In this document: in pieces, positions 10,984 through 23,600 of the stretch
How the letters are laid out: every line of letters begins with the position of its first letter
Position numbering within the stretch: position 1 is the first letter of the stretch
Source: Teratosphaeria epicoccoides
Taxonomy: Eukaryota; Ascomycota; Dothideomycetes; Mycosphaerellales; Teratosphaeriaceae
Length of the DNA: 64,000 bases
Reading direction: 5' to 3'
Assembly (NCBI GenBank): GCA_021401465.1
Contig: JADDMT010000020.1
Location: forward strand, 1-64,000
Made by a program: the position numbers and the translations under genes
The notes under the pieces: generated by a model
The model's input: only the letters and a program-made list of their open reading frames with translations
Database searches by the model: none
What the model was told of the DNA's origin: nothing

Positions 10984-11411
10984 TTCCCCCCTACCCCTTC
11001 TTGTTCATAGCAAGGAATCCGTCATTTTCCTTCTAGCACATAAAGCCTAGATCACGGCTAGGCTGACATGGCTTCCTAACTTCACTTCCCTTTTCTAAGT
11101 CTACTCTACTTGTCTAAGTCTACTCTACTTTACTTCTTACGCTCCCTATTCTCCTGTGCCTACAGCCTGGCCTCTAACTAGTCCTGCTAGGTTCCTAGAC
11201 TCTACTTCGCTTATTTAAATCTACTTTACCTTCCTACCTTCCTTTACTTCACTTCTATTCATCGCTATCCGAGCTATTATAGGGGCGCTCCTAGGCCTAT
11301 GCTAGTACGTCCCTTACCTTATAAAAAGCGCCCTTCGCTATCGCTCTTGCTTCCTTTCTCTTACATGCTTACCTTAAACCGTAAGCCCCCCCCCCCCTCC
11401 TTTTCCTACTT

Positions 11412-12290
11412 TCTGGCTTTTCCTCCGGGATTCCAGGCAATACTAACTAGAACTAGATAGCCCCTGCTATCTACTACGTCGATTACGCCCTCTAGGGCGT
11501 AGATTATGTCCTATAGTTAGTATGTTCTAGAGTCCTCGTTATTCTGCCTAGCTTTAGCTAATAAATCTGTTTAGTCTACCTGAGCCCGCGCCTGCTAGCG
11601 ATGCGCTAGCAAGCGCTTAAACTACAAAGCCCTGTACGCGTTACTTAGTGTCCGCGTAAAATGCTCCGCTAACCCCGCTAGCCCCGCCCTCGCCTACATC
11701 TCCTACGCCTCCTAGACCTGTTCCTAGGACGCTAACAGGTATGACCCGCTCTATAGGGGGTTTTGCACAGCTGACATCGCGATAGCGCTACCGCGCATAA
11801 TGACCTGTCAAAGGTCCTTAAGGCCTAGAGGGCCTTAGGGCCTTTGTAGTTAGCGGGTCTGCTGTCTAGGTATTTTCTATTAGTGTCCTCTATGATTACG
11901 CTGCTAACCTCAAGCAGCATCGTAGCCTAGGAGGTCGTAGGGACCGTAGGTGCTACTGTCGCCTAGTAGGGCCTCCTGTGAGTTCATCCCGTATTCCTTG
12001 TGTTTCTACGCGCTAACAGTTCGGAAGGTCTAGGGGCGTTCTACTAGTGTTTACCTTAGGTAGGTAGCAGGAGAACGTTGCTAGTAAGGGCAAGAGCCCT
12101 CGTTAGCGTCAGTCTGGCGCTACCGCGCGGGGCCCTGACTAAGAGGCTAGGGACTCTGACGACAGCCTAGTTAGTAGGTCTAGGGGGTCTAGCGAGGGCC
12201 CCTCGGACAGCCGGGGGTCTGCTAGCAACCCTATCGCTGCTAATAGGGGGCCTGGCCCCGCTAGCGGGGCCCCTAGTAACAATCCTACAT
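11412..12290 (+). pseudogene. possible antisense frame of element F
   Basis: Between the end of pol and the 3' LTR, a plus-strand frame (possible ATG at 11,506) stays fairly open: KSVxSTxARAC, then CASKRLNYKALYAL and RGFCTADIAIALPRIMTCQR. Most interruptions are TAG, but TGA and TAA also occur, so frame changes are likely. Position and Cys content resemble the antisense frames of A, B and D, yet similarity to those is not obvious. The whole stretch is GC-rich (many GCTAG and CCCTAG steps). A 12-bp C run lies at 11,386-11,397. Confidence 0.3.
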
Positions 12291-12429
12291 GATTGTCGCT
12301 AGGGTCCTCTATCCTCGGCGCAGGGGCCCGCGGCTAGGGGGGGTTTTTTCTTTTGTTGTATATATAGTTACCTAATGTCAATTTTCCCCCCTCTAACTTT
12401 TGTCCTTTCTTAAACACCTGTACTCCTTG

Positions 12430-15400
12430 TTACAAATGCTAGACTCCCTTTGCTAAGTCCTACATCTCGTTTCCTTTTTCTTCTTGTCCTACCTCTCTCT
12501 AGGGCCATTGTTGTTCTCCGCGCTTCCCTAAGTCTGCTCGAAGCGGTCTATTACTTTAGTGTCTATTAGGTTTTCTAGGGGCTCCTTTATAGGTTTGTAG
12601 TACCCTGACTATTTTACTAGGACCTCGTGTCCTCTTCCCCTTCTCTTGTCCCTCGCGCAGAGTACCTCCTCTACTAACTACTCCTCGTGTAACTTAAACA
12701 AAAAGGGGTCCGGCTGTTTGTCGTCGTTCTCCTGCCTAGGCATAGGGTCTTTACCTGCTAGTCTTAGCAGGTTAGTATAGAACACTAGGTATATATTGTT
12801 TAGGAGCCTAGTTAAGCAGATAGAGACTAGTAATAATACTTTAGCTACTATGTACTTCGCATGCTTAGCGTCTAAGCTTTTCTTGGGTCTCTCTGTAGTG
12901 TAGTTCCGCAGATCTAGCTAGACCTTGTCACTAACTTTATAAATTAGGGTAGGGTTTTAGTGTTTATTAGTAGACTCCTCCTATTCTTACATAGAGGCCG
13001 CTATTGTTGCTTAGCAGATTCCTGTTATGTCCCGAATCTTTTCTACAAATGCCCTTGCCCTCTCGGCTGCTTTTAACAGGCTAGGCCTTACGGGGTCCTT
13101 AGTTAAAGGTACGGGGCCCTGTACTTCGTAGCTATAGGTAGCGAAGAAGGGGCTTATGCTAATTCCTGAATGATACCTCCTGTTTAGCGCTAGTTAAGCT
13201 ACAGGGAGCCATCGCTTCTAGTCAGATTGCTTATAGTTAATATAGTTCTAGAGGTACGCCTATACCTCTTAGTTTAGGCGTTTAGGGCCTCTATCTGTTT
13301 ATAGGTAGTACGTAGAGCTTAACCGCTAGGACACGCCTATTCCTTTACAGAAGGTCGTCTAGAAGGTGCTAGTCTAGTTAGTGCCCTAGTCGCTCGTAAT
13401 AGCCGTTAGCATTCTATGGTACTAGGCCTAGCAATCCATAAACTTCTCCGCGTATTCCTCTGCTTTCATGCTAGGCATTACCTGCAAAACTACGTACTTA
13501 CATAGGCGATCCTTGATAACCTACAGGTATCGACATCCCTCGGAATCGGGCAGGTCCGTCATGAAGTCCATTAAGATCTCCTAGAAGAATCTGTCAGGAA
13601 CTAGTAATAGCTTTAGTAGTCTGTGCTTATACTCTCTCTATACCTTGTTACGACTGTAGTAGTCGTAGTTCCTTAGGAACCGCTAGACATGCTTAGATAG
13701 TAACGGCTAGTAGAAGTTGCGCCCTAGGATCATCGTCGTAGCGTCCTGTCCTAGGTGCCTGTATACTGTAGCGTCATGCATAGACTAAATGAGCTTCGTC
13801 CTAAGCATGTTGTTACTTTCGTCCCTAGAGTCCGAGGTCTCGCCCCTAGGCTAACTGTCGTTTGCTCCTAGGACCTATAGTTTGTCGCGATATCGCAGGA
13901 AGCCCCTCTTGTTAATCTTGTAGTCCCCCGCTTGTAGTTTTAGCCTCGCTCTAGCTAGTAGCGCCTAGGAGCCGCTCTTTACTGCTTTTAACACTACTAA
14001 GTACAGCTCGTCTTTCTCTACTATAGCTGCCCATAAGTCATTAAGGGTGCTGTCCTAGAACGGCCTAATAGGCTCCTAGTTAGAGGTTACGGAGTTAGCG
14101 AATTACTATTCGTTCTCTACTATAGTAGTAGGTAGTAGGCTAGTCGAGGTAATTAGTACGACGTCTCTGCTCTTATCTACGGGGTCCGGCTAACTCTCTA
14201 TGACTTCTAGGTCTAAACACCTCTTAAACCATGATTCCTTATCTTCTGCCCCTAGCGTGTCCTGTTCTCGTCTTGACAATGCGTCTAGGACTACTCCTTT
14301 AGCGCCTAGGCGATATACTAGGGAAAACTAGAATTACGCGAGGGTCTCATACTACCGTATCTGCCGCTCGGACAGCTGTCGCTTGATCATGAAGTACTCT
14401 AGGTTTTTGTGGTCTGTGAGAATAGTAAAGGGCCTACATAACTTCAGCTTAGGGCCCTAGAACTTTAGGCTAGATATCATAGCTAGCATCTCCTTGTCGT
14501 AGATGTTGTAATTAATCTCCGCCTTATTAAGTTTCTACGAGAAGAAGCCTACTAGTCTCCAGACTCCGTTGCTTTCTTGCAGGAGAGCTGCCTCTAACGC
14601 AAACTCGCTACAATTAGTCTCTAAAAAGGTCGGCAGCTCTAGGTTCTATTAAGAAAGGACTAGCGCTAAACAGAACTTCGCTTTTAGCGTTCTAAACGCG
14701 GACTCCTTGAGTTCCCCCTAGGAGAACGGTCTGCCCTTCCCTGTAAGCGCCGTTAAGGGCCTAGCTGTCTTCGAGTAGTTTAGGATGAACATCCTGTAGT
14801 AGTTAGCGAAGCCGAGGAATCTATGGACTTCCTTTTGTGTTTTTAGCCGCTCCTAGTTACGCACGGCCTCTACCTTTTCTGGCTCGGTCCCTATGCCTTT
14901 TCCGTTAGCATGGATTATGAACCCTAGGTACTTAATATCCTTTTTGGCGAACTCGCTCTTCCTGGGGTCAAAGTAGAGGCCCCTGTCCTAGAGCTTCTAG
15001 AGTACTTGCGTTACTTTAGCGAAATAGTCTTCTCGCAAACTACCGCTATATATAATAACGTCATCTATGTACGCGGAGGCGTAGTCGTCTAATTCCTCGC
15101 GTAGTAGTATGTTAATATATCGTTAGAACGTTGCTAGAGCCCTAGATAAACCAAACGGACATACTAGCTATTCAAATAAACCGAACCTCGTGCGAAAGGC
15201 TGTCTTATACTTATGGCCTTTCGCCATACAGATTTAGTAGAAGGCTGACACTACGTCTACCTTAGTAAGCTACTAGGTGCCTGTGAGGTTCCTCAAGGTC
15301 TCTAGTATTAACGGGAGGGGGTACCTATCTTGCTTTGTGATTACGTTAAGGGCGCGGTAATTGCAGCAGAACTAGAGCCCTCCTCCTAGCTTCTGGACAA

Positions 15401-16150
15401 AAAGCATGGGAGCCGTAGCCTCTAAGTTAGTAGGCCGAATGAATCCCTTCCCTAACAGTTCGTCTAAGGACTTCCTTAAAACAAGTAGTTCCTCCTTTGA
15501 CATGCCGTATAGGGGTCCCTACGGCAGAGCTAGTTAGGATCTGTCTAGTCCTTCGCGGAGTTCGATGCAGTAGTTAATACTAGGGCGGTATGGCGCTAAT
15601 TTTTCCGCTTCTTGGCAGCAGAACAGCGGAGCTATGTGCTAAAGCTCTAGAGGTAGCGCCTTTCTTAACTTGTCTAGTGTCGGATATTCCTTTGCCTTTA
15701 AGGCCTCCGCGACATCTGCTGTTATAGTCACGCATACCCGGGTAAAGTTCCTGTAGTCCTCGTATTCTCGGTAGTTCTGTCCTTCGTCTATCTACTGTCC
15801 CGCTCTCCTATGCTAGTACTAACGCCTTTCTGGCGCGGTCCGCACTTTATTGTGAGCCTTCTAGGGGTTCCCTAGTATTAGGGGGAAGGCTAGATCCTTT
15901 ACTACGTATGCGTATACTAGTTACTAGAACCCCTCGATTTCTATCTAGAAGGCGACTACTCCTTCTACTGCGGAGTCTCGCATCGACGCTGTTACGCCCC
16001 TCGCTATGTATGACTCTTTGCTTATTAAGCTTAAGCTAAGACCTTTTACTAGGTCTCCGTTAATTACAGCGTAGTATTAGCACCTCTCATCGATAAGAGC
16101 TAATGTCCCGGTATTATTTGCTAGGACTACATCAGTATAAATCAGGTTCC
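12430..16150 (-). pseudogene. pol of element F: protease, reverse transcriptase, RNase H, integrase, chromodomain
   Basis: Minus-strand order: protease-like region about 16,140-15,820 (KGLSLSLISKESYIARGV, KDLAFPLILGNP); reverse transcriptase with APMLFVQKLGGGL at 15,430-15,390 and AYIDDVII at about 15,073-15,050; RNase H with ILTDHKNLEYFMIKRQLSER at about 14,420-14,355; integrase with STYYL-TAA-TDRGPKRLN at about 13,320-13,265, followed by an ALNRRYHSGISISPFFATY stretch; and a KRRGRGHEVLVK...GYYKPIKEPLENL segment at about 12,660-12,560, which matches a chromodomain. TAG stops predominate. It would be an integrating polyprotein; this copy is dead. Confidence 0.87.
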
Positions 16151-16199
16151 TGTCTATAGATCCCTTAACTCTCTCCTATCCTTCTGCTAATATCTCTGT

Positions 16200-17434
16200 T
16201 ACTCCTGCTTCCTGACTCTAAGCAGGAGTTAATCTTTTCCCGAGTTTTTCCTCCTAGGTTCCTCTGCTATTCTATCGTCCTCTAGTAATGGCGACACTCT
16301 AGTTATGTTAATCTAGGCTAGGGGTGTAGCCGAGGCGTAGGGACACCCCTTAACTTAGTGTCTAGACGCTCTATAGTAGTAGCACAGGTTATTCTCCTAG
16401 CGTTTCTCTCTCTCTGTAGTGTCTACCTATTTAGCGCGTTGTTTCCCCCTGTTGTTTTGTCAGGGTCCTTTGCTGTCATATTAGTCTCCTATAGTACGAG
16501 TCGATACTATGACTATATCCCTATCCGCGTCTATTCGGGATCTAACCCTAGGGTTAGGCACCTACATAGCAGCTACGGGAATACCTTCAGAGTCCTTATT
16601 CTTTTCTCTTAACTACCTTCTATAGGCCGCCTTGAACTAGTCAGTTGCCTCGGAGTTTGTCATGACCCTTTCGACCTCCTCTGCAAACACGTAGTAGTCT
16701 CCCTTGTCTCTCATGTTCGCTGTGTACATCCTAGCGGGATTCAAAAACGAATTCTTAAGGTATCTGATCTTCGCGTCATCTGTCTACTAGTCCCCTCCTG
16801 CTAACAGCAGGAGTTCGTCAAATTCTAGCTAGTACTTATGCCATAGCTAGCCTGCTACATGTCAGAGGTTCGTAAGCTGTTCTAGAGCTTTCGCTATCTT
16901 GTTACTATCCGCAAACATAGCCTCGAGTTACGTGAGGAAAGCTTCGGGGTCCTTTGCCTTGTCCGGGCCTCCTTTCTCCCAGAAATGGCGCATCTAGGCG
17001 CGCTAGCAAGCGGGGAGGATGTCGTAGATTATGTTCTAGTAATAATCTACGCCTATTAGGGGTTTTATCCTAGAGCGCGCCCTAAGCGAACTCCTAATAC
17101 AGAGCAGGTAATCCCTGAATGATTTGGCTCTTCTGTCCTACGTTAGTAGCCTCTACTCTCGGGGTCCTGTTAGTTCTATGACGGAGTTCGCACGCGTTAC
17201 TATAGCTAGCGCGTCCGCGAGAGCCTTTAGTAGCTCCTCTGACAGGACACCTAGGTTTTGTTACTATCAGGACTCCGATTCATTTAGCGCGGCCCGCGTG
17301 GCTATTAGCTTGGCCATAATTTGCTATTACTAGGTATGCATTCCCTCGACAACATAGCGCATTTCTGCTAACGCTTCCTCGTTTGTAGATCCTTCGGACA
17401 CTAGGGTTAATTAGCTAGGAGACAGCCTTTCCAT
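16200..17434 (-). pseudogene. gag of element F
   Basis: The ATG at 17,434 (minus) starts MERLSPS, a TAG, LTLVSEGSTNEEALAEMRYVV. The middle (about 17,060-16,640) reads DPEAFLTxLEAMFADSNKIA, KALEQLTNL, YxLEFDELLLLAGG, DDAKIRYLKNSFLNPARMYT, a typical Ty3 Gag capsid pattern with the conserved length-of-helix spacing. The start codon lies only 21 bases inside the 5' LTR. Downstream it runs into the protease region; I did not find a clear zinc knuckle. Confidence 0.8.
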
Positions 17435-17455
17435 GGTGAAATTAGTCGTACTTAA

Positions 17456-17635
17456 TGTCACAGGTAAACGGCGTATACACAGGGGTTTATGTAGTATTTA
17501 ACAAGTACGATAGGGAGAGAGGGACTATCTGCTAGTTGTCTAGTCTTTTATGGCTAGCCTCGTTAGGGGTTACGTCGCGTACCGCGCGCGTATAGGCCCT
17601 AGCCTGTGCCAAGACTTAGGGCCTCGCCCTTTATA
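17456..17635 (-). repeat. 5' LTR of element F (180 bp)
   Basis: Plus-strand ends TGTCACAGG ... CCCTTTATA; the final CA has become TA. Eleven differences from the partner LTR at 10,804-10,983, every one a C/T or G/A transition, two of them CG to TA doublets. Confidence 0.88.
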
Positions 17636-20125
17636 GTTAGTGTCTTGCTAGGGAGTAAGGGTATCCCGTAGTCCTACTCCTAGTGTTCTGGCAGAGCTTC
17701 TTAGTTAGGTTCTTCCTTAAAAAGAGTAGCGAACTCTTTATACTTATTAGGAACTATGAATTCGACCTTGACTTCTGATTGCGTTACTTTGACCTATAGG
17801 ACATGCACTTCCTGTTCTAGATCCTTGATGGCAGCTACTATCTCGCTTGAAGTCATAGCACATATTTCGATCTTGCCTAGTATGTCATGTACTACAGGTA
17901 GAGGTATCGATCTTAAGAGTTCGGGAACTAGATCCTCTTATTCTTCTAGTTAATATAGGGGTTAGCGTTTCTTAGCCATGGCAACCCTAGTACTACATCT
18001 AAGCCTAGTAACTCCGTGATGTCAAACTAGAGCATCTCTTAGTAGCGTCCTATCCGTAGAGGCATTATCTCGGTCTCTTCGTTAACTACTCCTTAGTTGT
18101 ATGTAACTAGCTTTCTATTAATCGCTTGTAGCGAGAAAGCATTCGTCTTCGCCTGTAGCTTTATCCTAGCTATCCTGGCGAACTTAGGCGTCATGAAGAT
18201 TCTAGTATATCCTGAATCTATTAAGGCCCTAGCTAGCGTCTCGTTAATGTGCACCTATACTCTAAGGTTGTTCGCGTATCTGGCGCTAATCGCGTCACAT
18301 TGTTGCAGCCCTATCTAGTCTGTCCGTAGGTCTAATTCTAGCGGACCTTGTCGTTTCCTAAATAACTGTCTTCACGGACTAGTTCAAGGATCGTGCGGTC
18401 TCGGCTTCTTCTCTAAGCGTTACTGTTTTCTGGCCTAAGAGGTCGTTCTCGCTCTTAGCCTCGCTGTTCCTGCGTGTTCCTTGCGTACTCTATCTTTAAG
18501 TAGTAGACTCGGAATCGTAGCGCTCGTGGAATCTGAATACCTTTGTAGGTTAGGTAGCCTCCCTAGGGCGTGAATTCTACCCTAAACGGTACAATTTCTT
18601 AGACAACTTTCTGATGCGCGTAAGGTTAAGCTACGACTAGTAGTCTCCTCAGGTGTCGTCGCATTCGGTCGGCTAGTTCGTCATACTAAAGCTAGTCGAC
18701 ATGTTATACTCCATTAATCTATAGGCAAGCCTAAGCCTACTAGTTCTGTATGATTCGGATAATATTAAGTCTAATGTCATGTAGCGGCATAGCCTATCGC
18801 TCTATGCTCTCGTCCTCCTTAGAATCAGGAATGACAGCTTCGACAAGCTCGTAGTTGTCGTCCGAACCTTCTTCTTCTTCTTCTAGCTCCTGTTGCCTTA
18901 GGACTGTCATACTAGAAGGTGTACCCCTTAGCGCACAGATCGACTATGCCTTGTTTCGGCTAGGGTACTATCTAGAACTATCTTTATCACTCATGTGAAT
19001 TCGACAATCGTCGTCATAGCACGTAGTCTAAGTAAGTGCGGCATAGTCCGGTTCTTAAGTAGCGGCGGCCTTTTGCTTAGGTGCTGTCATTGTCGCGCGA
19101 GCCTGCTCTATCCTAGGCAGCTCTTGTCATTGCTTCTTAGCAAAACATTCGCGGGGAAAGTGTCCTTTCTTTCTACAGTTGTAGTACTCGAGATTACTCT
19201 TGTCGAATAGCTTCTTCAGACCATTCTAGGGAGGAGAGCCCTTCCGCGGCTTTCCTTAGAGTCTATTCCTCAGACGCCCCTTAGTCGCATCTAACTCTAT
19301 CGGTTAGAGACCGTAGTAATCGCTTCGCCATTTTAGTGCTAATCGTTAGACCTTATGGTTAGCCTATGCTAGCTTGCGATTTCCATGTTGTCGTTCTTGC
19401 TGTCGTTCCTAGATGCGATTATTAATTCTAATCGCGAGATCGCTTATTTCCTTGAATGTCGTTAGCTAATCCCCTCGGGCAATTTCGTCTTTAACTGTCT
19501 CCTTTAGTCCCTAGTAGAACTAAGCGGCTAAAGCATTATCATTCTAGTCGACTCGAGTAGAGAGTGTCTAAAAGTCCGCGTAGTACTTAATGGCAGAACC
19601 CTTCTGCTAGATTCCTAGGAGAGCTCTCTTAGCCTCTTGTTGCTTATTACTAAGCCTAAAAGCTTCGCGTAACGCCTTAAACAAAGACTTGTCTAAGTTA
19701 AGAATCTCCCTAGTTGTCGTCTTCCTGGCTTCGACGTTACTAACGTAATCTAGATAATCTGTTAGATGAGGCTAGATAAACTCGAACGCTAGTCCCTTTA
19801 GGTAAGAGATAATGTACATCATTCGCTTATAATATGTCATAAACTATTCCGTATCTACGTTAAATGCTAACTAGCATTATAGGATAAACATCTCGACTTG
19901 AGATCGTTGTCCTATGAACTCTGTAGGGCTTCCTATCTTGAAGCCGTTATTGCCATGTCTATTCCTAGTAGTTGAACCTGCGACAGATGCTAGAGCCATC
20001 TCACTAAGGTGAATGGATTCGAGCTACTACGTAATTTGAGGTATAGCAGCAACTTGTTCTCGTAGTGTCAGTTAACTATCGCTAGAAGTTAAACTAATAG
20101 TTAAAGAACTACTTGACATAGGCAT
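17636..20125 (-). pseudogene. gag and protease region of element B
   Basis: The likely start is the ATG at 20,125 (minus): MPMSSSSLTISLTSSDS, then TAG. Gag fills about 20,125-19,200. A zinc knuckle follows at about 19,195-19,140 (YNCRKKGHFPREC), where the first Cys of the CCHC box is Tyr (TGC to TAC), a change expected from RIP. The region 18,900-17,636 should hold the protease and linker; an acidic Ser/Glu stretch lies at about 18,900-18,840. I could not place the protease DTG-type motif with certainty. The frame then meets the LTR of element F. Confidence 0.7.
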
Positions 20126-20178
20126 ATATTAAGCACTTGACGAGTCCCCTGATACTTCCTCAGAAGTAGTGCTTAAAA
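20126..20178 (-). other. leader of element B with double stem-loop at the primer-binding position
   Basis: Between the 5' LTR and gag the sequence folds on itself. AAGCACT at 20,131-20,137 pairs with AGTGCTT at 20,168-20,174. Inside it TACTTC (20,153-20,158) pairs with GAAGTA (20,163-20,168) round a CTCA loop. No TGG-type tRNA primer-binding site is visible here. Confidence 0.5.
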
Positions 20179-20626
20179 TGTTATAAGGGTAGGTGCTAAT
20201 AGCAGGAAGTTAACTAAGTGTTAGACTCGCAGAGCTGTAAAGAATATCGATAATAGTAGTTAACCTTGTAACTAACTCTCCTCTAAGCAAGAGAGGATTA
20301 AATTGAGATTAAGCACAAAGCTCCTAACTACCTGTCCTGAAGCTATCCCTATATACTAGAGAGACAGAGTAGCTCTGTTAGATCTGTTAACAGACCTAAC
20401 AGATCCGTGTTTGTAGATCTGTAGACTAATCCTATAGATCCGAGGGTCTGTTATCCTGTAACAGATCCCTTCTCCCCTATAGGCCTGTAGATCTGTCCTC
20501 ACGTGACAGATCCTTTCTCCTATAACTATGCTTATGACTTATAGTACTCCTATGACTATACTATGACTCATAGCACTTAGGACCCTCATGATCCTGTGAC
20601 TTATAGTACTCCTGATACTCATGACA
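20179..20626 (-). repeat. 5' LTR of element B (448 bp)
   Basis: Plus-strand ends TGTTATAAGG ... CATGACA. It is about 30 bp shorter than the 3' LTR because part of one of the two internal tandem units is missing. It is followed by ATTAT at 20,627-20,631, the right target duplication. Confidence 0.85.
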
Positions 20627-20631
20627 ATTAT

Positions 20632-23600
20632 CGAGCTCTAGTAGGTCGTCTAGTATAGTTAGCTTCTCTAACTATGACTGACTTTTAGTAGCTCTAAGGA
20701 CTTGAGGCATCTGACTCTTAATCTTAGTAAGCTCTAGGCGTGTTTCGCTTCCTTCGTAAGGCTTATAACTTTAGCCGCTTTAGCAAGGTACTATCTTCGT
20801 TTAAGAACAAAGTAACATAGTACTATGTCTCTAATTAGAGCATTACCTTCACAAACGACCTAGATCCTACTAAGTATAACTTGAACACTCTAAATAGCAC
20901 TACGCTAATTGCTGCTAGCTTCGCTACAGCTAGCTCTAATTAGCGCGTGTACTAAGATTAGTGTAGAATCAGGTCTAGTAGATACTATAGTAAGCTGTAT
21001 AGCGTATACGCTACTAATCCGAGTAACCCTTATCTCGAAGGCTCGTGTACTAATTGCTTTTAGAAGAATCAGAAGAGGTAGTGTTTACTATACACTAGGT
21101 TAGACAAGCTAGGTGCAGACAAGCTAGGTAAAAATTTAGCTAATTAGAGTGCTTTACTGCCTAGTAGGAAGACTCTTAGGCTACGTTCTAATCTACTACC
21201 TCCGCTAACCCTCTAGTAACCTTCAAGGCACCCTCGTCAGAATCTCGGTAAGAATAATCTACCTTCTCTAGTACTTCCGCCTAGTTAGAACTACATTAAG
21301 AGGTAGCGTAATCGAGAGCTATGCTACGAAGAATAGTATAATAAGCACGTACATTATGACCTACTCCTTTATGTCAATGATCTGACTAATCTAGTTACTA
21401 ATTGTGACGTAGAGGACTTCTTTATCAAGTGGTTTAGAGAGGGTCTCTAGCCTACTAGGCCTCGTCTGGCGCTAGGTACTAAGTCAGAGTATGACCTAGA
21501 GGATCTCATTACTCGTAGGACCCTTAGTCATCCTCGTTAGGTAGAAGAAGCTCGCGCTAGGCAGAGTATTATTAGCAGGGAATTAACAGTTAGCAATTAG
21601 GCAGCTAATCGTAGCCTAAACCGCCTTAGTAAGAGAATTAATGCTCTAACTTGTCAAGTCTAGGGTAGGTATTACCTGCCTCCTCGCTACGCTTGTACTC
21701 CTATCCTGCTAATTGTCAAGGATAAGTCGCTATCAAGTAAGGAGCCTGCTATACTACAGCGGTTGCATTAGACCTAATCTGTTCCGAATATAATGCTCTA
21801 GAATATAAGCCTTATTTAGAGCCCTAGTCATTAGAGTATAGTGTCCTCTAATGTTATTAGTTGTCTGCTTACTAAGAGTTAGGAGCGAATAGCTACTTTG
21901 TCTCTAAGCCCCTTCGCTCCTCTAACTAGGTGTCAGCCTACTAACACCTATATGACTAGCATGCGCCTAACTGCTTGTAGGAGCCTAATTAACTAGTATG
22001 TTAGCAGTATTCGCGACTAGCGCTCTAGTAACATCAGAATACTGTCTCCTGCTTAGCTGTCTACTAGGCTTAAGCTAAACTTTCCTAGGATTAGTTAGTA
22101 TGCTGCTAGCTGTAGTACTCTACATTAGAGTTAGAGTCTATATTTAGCGCGTTAGAGTTTGCATTCTGTAGGTCTAAGCCCCCTAGCTACTATGTAGAGG
22201 CCTAGGCTACATTTGCCTGCAGCTCTTCAAGCTCCCCCTCCTTAGTTCGGTCGCGTCAATCTATTGTATAGGATTGCTAAGGCTAATCATTAAGAGTACG
22301 CTACTACATATAGCGATTTGCAGGATCGTTATCAGGTAACACTTACTAATCTATCAGAGGTCTCTAACTCTAGTTAGTTTCTTCTAGGTACCTCTAACTA
22401 GTTAGATATCTCTAAAGCAAGCTTGTGTTATCCTAGTAGTAGGCCTCAAGCTAGCGGGAATTCGGCCCTTATAAGCTTGTAGCCTAGCAGTTTAGGGCTC
22501 TTAGCCTTGTAGAGGCAGTTAGAGTTTAGGGTTACCTAATTAGTCTTAGTTGCTACCTAAGGCCACGCATGTATTAGGTGTTACCTAAGGCTCCTTATAG
22601 CCTAGGCCGATCCTTTCTCCTACTAGCATGTAACTGCCTAATTTAACAGATAATGCTATTAACTTTAACAAGCTTTAGTAGGTCTAGACAAATAAGAGAT
22701 AGATAGGATAATTGCCTAGTTAGCTAGTAGCTACTAGGTAATAGCAAGGAGGTTAGATTTTAGACATTCTACCCCTTTTTAGAGTAAGACAGACGTAGTG
22801 TCCTAGTATAGGAGAGACTAAGTAGCATTAGTCCTTAAGCTGTAGATTCCTAGGAAGTCCTTAATATTACACTATGAGCAAATAATAATCAACTGCAGAT
22901 AAAACCTAAAACCCTGCTCAAGATAGGGCTAGTACTGTCTAAAACTAGCTGTTAGGCAACATTTGCAGGGTCTATACATCCTACACCTAAGAGCTAATTC
23001 TGACTACTAAGTAGCTACATTAGGCCGCTAGCATAAGCAGGAGGGTATGCTCCTTACGGCGCGTTAAGAGCTGTCATGACTATAAGGCGCTCGAGAATAT
23101 CAAGAACGAGCTACATACTAGCTTCAAGTAAAGTCGTACTACTCGGAACTAATTGCAGACAATAGTAGCTAGGATAGCTGCATCATGGGATACCCCTAGC
23201 TATTTGCCTTTAAGGGTAAATCATTAACAAAGGTATCGCCATACTAGCATAAAGCCTATACTTAGATTACTAAAGTCTGCACTATAAGGGTAAGGTATAG
23301 AAGCATCGTGACAATTAGGCGCTAAGACTAAGGACTAACAAGGACAGCGACAGGATTATCTAAGCCATAGTTACTACTGTCATTGCCTTTATGTGAGCTA
23401 GTAGAGTACTCTAGGCTACTAAGTTAGGAGTAGAAGCTTTACTACAGATAGACTTAGTCTAATTATAACAGCTTTCGATCCTGTTTAACAAACAGGATTT
23501 AACGTACAAGAGCACGTACTACACCTTTTAACATTCTAGCATCTTCATTAGCCTGTCGCACTAGCAGCTCTGACGACTTGCAAGCTATCTGCTAATAAGC

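Larger units (their letters stand above)
10804..17635 (-). mobile_element. complete Ty3/Gypsy element nested in element B (element F)
   Basis: A 6.8-kb unit with two 180-bp LTRs (10,804-10,983 and 17,456-17,635). It is flanked by GTTAA (10,799-10,803) and GTTAG (17,636-17,640), a 5-bp duplication with one G/A difference. On the minus strand it encodes gag, protease, reverse transcriptase, RNase H, integrase and a chromodomain-like end. Its insertion point is inside the pol frame of element B just before the reverse transcriptase, so F is younger than B. It is less AT-shifted and more GC-rich in its 3' third than the rest. Confidence 0.9.
6890..20626 (-). mobile_element. complete Ty3/Gypsy chromovirus split by a nested element (element B)
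   Basis: Two LTRs of one family (6,890-7,366 and 20,179-20,626) enclose, on the minus strand, a leader hairpin, gag, protease, reverse transcriptase, RNase H, integrase and chromodomain, plus an antisense frame near the 3' LTR. Without the nested element F the unit is about 6.9 kb. The perfect ATTAT duplication and complete domain order show it was once functional. It is the same family as element A. Confidence 0.9.
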
